This document shows positions 7,201 through 9,820 of a DNA stretch of 9,820 nucleotides, in pieces. Positions within the stretch are counted from its first letter, which is position 1; the number at the start of each line of letters is the position of its first letter. The notes beneath the pieces are model-generated. The model did not search any database, was not told the DNA's origin, and was given only the letters and a program-made list of their open reading frames with translations. Location: NCBI GenBank assembly GCA_029882335.1, contig JAOUKW010000137.1, positions 1 through 9,820 on the forward strand. The letters are read 5' to 3'. Source of the stretch: Candidatus Heimdallarchaeota archaeon. Lineage in GTDB: Archaea; Asgardarchaeota; Heimdallarchaeia; Heimdallarchaeales; Kariarchaeaceae. Made by a program: the position numbers and the translations under genes.

Positions 7201-9820
7201 AATTTATTTCCTCACCAATGGATACTCAAATTGAAGAACATGAATATTATCTATTATCTTGGTCTGCATATGACCAACATAGTGGCTCATATGCCATTTT
7301 TGTGAATGGAACTTCTGTTGTATCAGATTTATGGTTCAATTCAGGAGTGATCTCCATCAATCTAAACACATTTTCAAAAGGTGATTACAACTTTACGTTA
7401 ATTCTTTCAGATTCATCTGGTAACTTTATTGTAGACACAATATTAGTAACTATTTTAGATTTAACATTACCAACAATAGACATTAAACCTGGAAACTACA
7501 CATATAATGAAGGAGAAACTGGAAATACAATTCAATGGCATGCAATTGACAGTCATAGTGATGTATACTTTATTTATAGAAATGGGTCCCAAATACAGAC
7601 TGGTGTATGGAGTGGTACTACTTTGATATCCATTAATATCGATGGTTTACTACTTGGTTATTATAATTTTACCATTATTTTCTATGATGAAAGTAATAAT
7701 TACAGCTCTCATTTTGTAATCATTGAAGTAATTGATGAGAATAATCCAATTCTTATAAGCTCAAGTGAGGATACAACAATAATAGAGGGTACGAGTTTGA
7801 ATCAACTATTTTGGAATGTAACTGATAATCATCCTGATTATTATACCATATACTTAGATGGTAATTCGATTAAACAAAATAATTGGAATAATACAAATGT
7901 AATCCTGCTTAATTTAGATGAATTATCGCTTGAAGCTGGTTTTTATAACATAACAATTGAAATATTTGATTCAACAGAAAACAGTATCATTAATACTATT
8001 TTTGTAGAAGTTATCGATAATATAAATCCGATATTTACCTCTATACCAGAGGATATGACTATAACTGTTGATAGTGTCGGAAATTATCTTTCATGGTACG
8101 CTTATGATCTACATTCTGCGACTTACTCAATATTTATTGATGAAATCTTTTATTCTAATGGTATTTGGTCTTCTAATAATGAAATTTCATTTCTACTTGA
8201 TAATTTGGAAATTGGTACTTATGACATTACAATCACCATTTATGATTTGACTGGAAATATCGCATCTGATACAGTAGAAATTAAAGTTAGAGATCCTTTG
8301 GTTACTGAAACAGAGGAAATTAATATACAAATCACACAAAATGTATATGAAGGAGATATTGAAATTATTAATGGTACTTGGTCTCAACTTAATTCAGATG
8401 ATTTTATTGCAAATGCAACAATTACAGTCATATTATACGATTTATCCAAAACAGAAGAAATTCTAAGCTTCACAACTCAAACAGATCTAAACGGGAATTT
8501 TAATATTCTTTTGAATTATACAAACATAGCAGTAAGAAATTATATATGGGAAATTACATTTAGTAAAGATTTACATGAAACTAAATTTATTGACCTAAAT
8601 GTTCAAGTCCAACCTCATAGCTACATAATCGAAATTCAAGTCCCAAGTACATTAGTACAAGGAGAAAGTTTCTTCATTACTGCAATTGTTTACTATGCAA
8701 ATGAAAATAACTCTGAAACTCTCAGTTTTAATGAATTCATAAGTAAACAAGGTAAAGCAGAAGGAGTGGAGGTTGAATTTGAGGTAGTCTACATAGATAC
8801 TGAAGGACAAGAAGTAAAGATCATTAAAGGTGCGATGACAACTTATAATGGAATTGCTGTAATAGAATTCAAAGGTACAGATACTATATCAATCCAAGAA
8901 ATTACAAGCATATCAGCATCTATTAGTGAAAATGAATTTGGTAATTCTGCAACTGCAGATTTACCCTCGATTAGTTTACCATCAATCGCACAACCTAATA
9001 GAACATTATTAGAAACCTTAATTGCTGGAATCATAAATCAACTTTATCTTGTAATAATGATCTTTATAGTAATAATATTTTCAATTGCCCTGATTTATTA
9101 CACCAGAAAAGGAATAAAGAAAAAATTCAAAACGATACTTAAGGAAATGGACAGTGCAAAAATAGAGCTAGATTCAATCCTAACTGTTAGGGCAGTAATA
9201 TTACAAAATAATAATGGAATTCCAGTTTATGAAAGTCGAATCACTCAATTAGGTGTTGACACTGCTTTAATTTCAGGTTTGATTAGTGCGATGTCCGCTT
9301 TTCTTGGAGAAGTAGGATCCTCACAACTATTTGGATTTGAAACGATAGAAAGACAAGGTTTGTCAATAACATCTCATCAATCAAATCATTCTAAATTAAT
9401 CTTTATATCAGAAAACGAATTACCCTTGGTAGTATTAGATAAAATAAAAGTATTCCATAAAGAAATAGAAGAATTTTACAAAACTGAAATACTAAGAGAT
9501 GCACCAAAGATGATGTTAGAAGAAGAAATCACGATATATTATGAAAAGACAGGTCTACCTATACCCTTATTACAAAAATTGAGAATCGAAAGAAAGAACA
9601 TCAAAAGAGTAACAAATATTAGATCAGTATCAAGAATCATCAAAGAAACCATAGCATCATTACCATTTATTTATCAAAGTAAAAATGAGAATTTATTACC
9701 TGTCACAGAAATTATAACATTACTTGAAGAACAAAATCTTAGTAAAGAATTAATAGCTAGGTCAATTCTTTTAGCATACAGAAATAATATTTTAATCCCA
9801 ATACTTCCAAATATTAATGA
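1215..9820 (+). CDS. Giant Ig-repeat surface receptor/adhesin with TM helix and cytosolic longin-like domain (3' partial)
   Basis: The frame is uninterrupted for 2,868 codons and still open at the right edge. No ATG or GTG in this frame lies early enough to include the hydrophobic N-terminal segment, and the frame is closed by TAA at 1167. TTG 1215 is the best start because it lies where a leaderless transcript from the TATA box should begin; CTG 1176 lies upstream of the TATA box. Domain order by residue: 23-51 signal peptide or anchor; 52-130 charged, then Ser/Asn-rich linker; 136-342 amidotransferase-like head; 343-2361, 22 Ig-like repeats; 2362-2583 two beta-rich stalk domains; 2610-2629 transmembrane helix; 2653-2759 longin/roadblock-like domain; 2760 onward an unidentified helical end. 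Only two cysteines occur, C131 and C207, both at the head domain. The layout is that of a type I single-pass surface protein. Asgard genomes are known to carry large proteins with this Ig-like repeat family. The ligand is unknown. Confidence 0.85.
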   Translation, partial: MSFNQDYLLENNNLHYNKILTFKKKHTIGLKFLIVISILLLSSLFSGLIYGQDNTDEDLNKEINKKIFIKTKENGNERIIEYNPNSNKYYVKSSQTSSSTSNSNSNTQENDKTETESTITSSASLPINFGCTNPLKDILLVSHGQTTTYITNENYSFDSINEVMFGAITTDHLLKYNMIILEPNWSDYANLKNVLSKIGEALNQSSCLVVNIKPSGNVGSILDIDLLGTDYDRSFTHNGESIVNASHPFINGTVYGGNVLTTNDFKNWGSTDHGWLTALPTTQLGYNQILANQRGASMIEYSYGQGHVIVDTLTSWNGGWGTGNSLVATNILRYMNYVSELNRIPYGQSTGNVTYRFGTAGNLLNWNVYDTDSSNYTIYKDGISYSAGLLSGITTNTSITTNIDGLGLGEYNFTIVMQDSRGHKNSDEVWVMVVDGTSPVFNRIPADVNFAFGTLNHYLIWNATDNDNPNQYSIYDNGTIIDSGAWSNPTQISINIDNLSQGLHNITLTLNDISGNIATDLVWVNVILDTNSAVFNNIPGNQFYELGTIGNSITWNATDLFPSFYQLYVNNSLFTQSVWTSNQNITFNIDGLEYKNYNFTIVLFDTSGNRIEDTSIITSRDTSVPIITSFPVSTTYEFGSIDNTLNWTVIDATADNLIIKRNGVQIFNSAWKSGTKISINTDGLSVGTYVYAITLYDIVGNNVSHSVSIIVVDTTNPVIDTPIDYSYELGSNGNYINWTATDLNPSYYTIKRNSTLMTTGIWSSSSRISLNIDGLSAGFYNFTIQLYDTSGNEIFDSVIVSVSDTLSPSLIGPSDFAYEYGSIGNNIAWTATDANPSTYTIKRNESTIASGNWMSGGSITINIDNLGIGFYSYNLTVSDGANNKVSDIVVIHVRDSIYPTIDSPPNFSYEYGVTGNTISWTPNDLLPLSYKIYRNNTQISSGGWISGVPIILNIDNLGLSTYNFTIELTDTNGNKISDEVFITVEDTTRPTFISSTADYTYALGITGNSISWTAIDLLPGIYTLRKNGSIIDSGNWFTNNPYSINVDGLGTGDHNYTLSIYDTSGNYQRNVVIVSVTSAPVLTASSPDFMYVNDTLGNTVSWTLTDATPDIYVIYQDGIPLINGSWTSGVPITKNIDGLAVGTYTFMLWINDTENNIVTDNIIVTVTDRPNWVIQETNLIYSEGTTNNILSWEASDTLPDTYIIYKNGTQIATGNWANGTSINLNVDNYELGVFNITIVVKDLSANSITQTVYVTVFDNQNPTIIGVPADYEMIEDTTGNQLSWNFTDNHPGSYIIRINGVINITSSWNNADNITYSLDLLTIGSYTFELMVNDTSNNYIIDTVIVTVIDTTNPLVTNPSDTGYEVGSSGNIISWTPIDTNPQNYTVYKNSTTYLTGTWFNNTVIDINIDGLSLGYHNFTILLADTSLNIIQDTVIIYISDTTAPSINSPTDINYEQGSNSNVISWIISDIYVGNYTVYQNGSYFTSGNWINDTMLNINIDGLDFGFYEFSIYANDTTGNTVIDTLIVHVIDTTIPILSSPTDVTYEEGSSSNQLIWIITDLNNNSYTILLNNSVYTTGQWINNTALVINIDSLPYGYYNFTILAFDLSDNFGVDTVIVRVIDSTSPSITNPADISNEQGSTGNVISWIITDLNVGNYTVVQNGTFYASGNWINNTALIIDIDGLTYGYYNFTIIAHDGLGNEITDEIIIHVQDTTIPIVSSPNDIVYGSNNENLHYISWSLQDYNPKNFTVYYNGTLNSTGIWISGDIITVNVTGLIAGIYNFTIIVFDIFELFTIDEVIITVFLVDIDPPVISNPPDLDLIEGSTGNTLSWSISDLYPGNYTVYRNGSQIQNGLWSNITPININIDGLTYGYWNFTIISQDIAGNIVTDTVIVMIIDNVNPIFYEVPNLFTNGTEIDSGKTLLWNATDINAYSYTIFVDNIPTLTGMWNDRTFIIYVITLPKGIYNITIVVFDIAGNSVSNTVFYEVLDQTNPEFISSPMDTQIEEHEYYLLSWSAYDQHSGSYAIFVNGTSVVSDLWFNSGVISINLNTFSKGDYNFTLILSDSSGNFIVDTILVTILDLTLPTIDIKPGNYTYNEGETGNTIQWHAIDSHSDVYFIYRNGSQIQTGVWSGTTLISINIDGLLLGYYNFTIIFYDESNNYSSHFVIIEVIDENNPILISSSEDTTIIEGTSLNQLFWNVTDNHPDYYTIYLDGNSIKQNNWNNTNVILLNLDELSLEAGFYNITIEIFDSTENSIINTIFVEVIDNINPIFTSIPEDMTITVDSVGNYLSWYAYDLHSATYSIFIDEIFYSNGIWSSNNEISFLLDNLEIGTYDITITIYDLTGNIASDTVEIKVRDPLVTETEEINIQITQNVYEGDIEIINGTWSQLNSDDFIANATITVILYDLSKTEEILSFTTQTDLNGNFNILLNYTNIAVRNYIWEITFSKDLHETKFIDLNVQVQPHSYIIEIQVPSTLVQGESFFITAIVYYANENNSETLSFNEFISKQGKAEGVEVEFEVVYIDTEGQEVKIIKGAMTTYNGIAVIEFKGTDTISIQEITSISASISENEFGNSATADLPSISLPSIAQPNRTLLETLIAGIINQLYLVIMIFIVIIFSIALIYYTRKGIKKKFKTILKEMDSAKIELDSILTVRAVILQNNNGIPVYESRITQLGVDTALISGLISAMSAFLGEVGSSQLFGFETIERQGLSITSHQSNHSKLIFISENELPLVVLDKIKVFHKEIEEFYKTEILRDAPKMMLEEEITIYYEKTGLPIPLLQKLRIERKNIKRVTNIRSVSRIIKETIASLPFIYQSKNENLLPVTEIITLLEEQNLSKELIARSILLAYRNNILIPILPNIN
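1281..1367 (+). other. Signal peptide or N-terminal membrane anchor
   Basis: A positive stretch KKKHTIGLK (residues 23-31) is followed by a hydrophobic core FLIVISILLLSSLFSGLIYG (32-51) and then an acidic run QDNTDED. This is the normal tripartite Sec signal. From TTG 1215 the segment before it is 22 residues long, which is longer than usual. Cleavage after G51 is plausible but not certain; if uncleaved it would be a second membrane anchor. Confidence 0.7.
1368..1604 (+). other. Charged and low-complexity linker
   Basis: Residues 52-130 begin with a Lys/Glu-rich part (DEDLNKEINKKIFIKTKENG) and continue with a Ser/Thr/Asn-rich part (SSQTSSSTSNSNSNTQEN, about residues 94-111). The second half is probably disordered and, by analogy with other archaeal surface proteins, may be O-glycosylated. 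It separates the membrane signal from the first folded domain. Confidence 0.55.
1620..2240 (+). other. Class I glutamine-amidotransferase-like (ThuA/DUF4350-like) head domain
   Basis: Residues 136-342 alternate beta strands and helices. The domain opens with DILLVSHG, has a second strand LLKYNMIILEPNW and a third CLVVNIKPSGNVG. It then shows the typical late motifs HPFINGTVYGG, a Trp/Gly-rich STDHGWLTALP, an IEYSYGQGHVIVDTLT strand pair, and a final NILRYM helix. The order HP-x-x-x-G, then G-x-x-x-IEY-x-x-GxGxVIV, then N-x-LRYM is common in extracellular members of the GATase-1/ThuA-like superfamily. No cysteine is seen at the nucleophile elbow (NIKPSG there), so it is likely a binding rather than catalytic module. 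The superfamily call is from pattern recognition. Confidence 0.5.
2241..8297 (+). repeat. Array of 22 tandem Ig-like repeats, about 91 residues (273 bases) each
   Basis: Repeat starts read from the translation: 2241, 2532, 2814, 3090, 3366, 3639, 3912, 4185, 4455, 4731, 5001, 5277, 5550, 5823, 6096, 6369, 6651, 6924, 7200, 7473, 7749 and 8031. Most are 270-276 bases long; the first is 291, and all are multiples of three. Each unit runs: P-x-I then YExGS-x-GN, I-x-W, D-x-x-P-x-x-YTIY-x-NGT, G-x-W, I-x-INIDGL, G-x-YNFTI, D-x-SGN, DTVIVTV and DTT-x-P. The first Trp is present in 22 of 22 units and the second in 21 of 22 (missing in unit 1). There are no cysteines, so the sandwiches must be held by the hydrophobic and Trp cores. 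Units 13-15 resemble each other most. The family matches Ig-like repeats known from Asgard surface proteins. The array is a rigid or semi-rigid stalk by inference. Confidence 0.9.
8298..8612 (+). other. First membrane-proximal beta-rich stalk domain
   Basis: Residues 2362-2466 break the 91-residue pattern. The segment ANATITVILYDLSKTEE, followed by FTTQTDLNGNFNILL, is the layout of carboxypeptidase-regulatory/CNA-B-like sandwiches, in which a strand, a D-x-x-G-x-F turn and a strand follow one another. It joins the repeat array to the second stalk domain. Fold identity is inferred from the strand pattern. Confidence 0.45.
8613..9041 (+). other. Second stalk domain and juxtamembrane linker
   Basis: Residues 2467-2583 read as another beta sandwich: IEIQVPSTLVQGESFFITA, an inserted Glu/Lys-rich loop, then GVEVEFEVVYIDTEGQEVK, and GAMTTYNGIAVIEFKG. 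The phrase T-T-x-NG-x-A is typical of Big/invasin-like or macroglobulin-like domains. A Pro/Ser linker (LPSISLPSIAQPNRT) then leads to the membrane helix. Confidence 0.45.
9042..9101 (+). other. Transmembrane helix
   Basis: LYLVIMIFIVIIFSIALIYY (residues 2610-2629) is 20 uncharged hydrophobic residues. It is followed at once by TRKGIKKKFK, a strong positive-inside stop-transfer signal. This fixes the topology: the repeats are outside and the rest of the C-terminus is in the cytoplasm. Confidence 0.9.
9171..9491 (+). other. Cytosolic longin/roadblock-like domain
   Basis: Residues 2653-2759. The order is: strand ILTVRAVILQ, hairpin turn NNNGIPVYE, a helix ALISGLISAMSAFLGEVG, strand LFGFETIERQG, strand LSITSHQ, strand KLIFISENELP, and a last helix VLDKIKVFHKEIEEFYKT. 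The phrase A-V-I-L-x-NNNGIPVYE followed by LISGL-x-SAMSAF is highly reminiscent of the longin/roadblock (profilin-like) folds that are abundant in Asgard archaea. There and in eukaryotes these folds bind or regulate small Ras/Rab/Arf-type GTPases. A GTPase partner is inference, and longin versus roadblock cannot be decided by eye. Confidence 0.5.
9492..9820 (+). other. Helical C-terminal region, unidentified, cut by window edge
   Basis: Residues 2760-2868 are mostly helical and basic in the middle (LQKLRIERKNIKRV). The end, with VTEIITLLEEQNLSKELIAR and then AYRNNILIPI, has the rhythm of a winged-helix unit (helix, turn, helix, short strand). I do not recognise a family. The protein continues past the window, so further cytosolic domains may exist. 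Confidence 0.35.

Noticed and set aside
2241..8297. CRISPR-like or non-coding tandem repeat
   Set aside because: The period is a 273-base in-frame protein repeat with diverged DNA and no short identical direct repeats or spacers.
8068..8387. Short frames on both strands (60 and 64 codons)
   Set aside because: The plus-strand frame is an out-of-phase shadow of repeat 22 and the minus-strand frame is antisense to it; the hydrophobic look reflects T-rich codons.
8843..9034. 63-codon minus-strand frame
   Set aside because: It is antisense to the second stalk domain and linker, with no supporting signal.

Overview
The window is AT-rich. It carries a TTTAAATA-type archaeal core promoter, N-glycosylation sequons everywhere in a very large secreted protein, and what looks like a longin/roadblock-type domain on the cytoplasmic side of that protein. 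Together these suggest an archaeon, most likely of the Asgard superphylum (Loki-, Thor- or Heimdall-type). This assignment is inference; no rRNA or marker gene is present.

Layout, all on the + strand. (1) Positions 2-697 hold the 3' part of a membrane-protein gene: a DUF4395-like end with a CLGC motif, followed by a soluble helical tail with three acidic D-G/N-x-[IV] loops (TerB/EF-hand-like). (2) Positions 754-1161 encode a small carboxymuconolactone decarboxylase (CMD)-family protein without the CxxC pair of the AhpD peroxidases. (3) From about 1215 to beyond the right edge, one uninterrupted reading frame of at least 2,868 codons encodes a giant cell-surface protein. It has no usable ATG start. 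The best start is TTG 1215, placed about 26 bases downstream of a TATA box at 1185-1192, as expected for a leaderless archaeal mRNA.

The giant protein reads, in order: signal peptide or N-terminal membrane anchor; charged and Ser/Thr/Asn-rich linker; class I glutamine-amidotransferase-like (ThuA/DUF4350-like) domain; 22 tandem Ig-like repeats of about 91 residues (273 bases); two further beta-rich stalk domains; one transmembrane helix; and a cytosolic part with a longin/roadblock-like domain and an unidentified helical end that runs out of the window. This is the layout of a single-pass receptor or adhesin. A glycosylated stalk (perhaps about 90 nm if extended) displays a ligand-binding-like head, and a domain of the kind that partners small GTPases sits inside the cell. 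That surface-to-GTPase link is the most interesting feature here, but it rests on pattern recognition and needs structure prediction to confirm.

The first two genes are ordinary housekeeping or redox-type genes and have no evident functional tie to the giant protein. No RNA genes, insertion sequences, CRISPR arrays or clear terminators were seen. No stretch longer than 300 bases lacks a gene.
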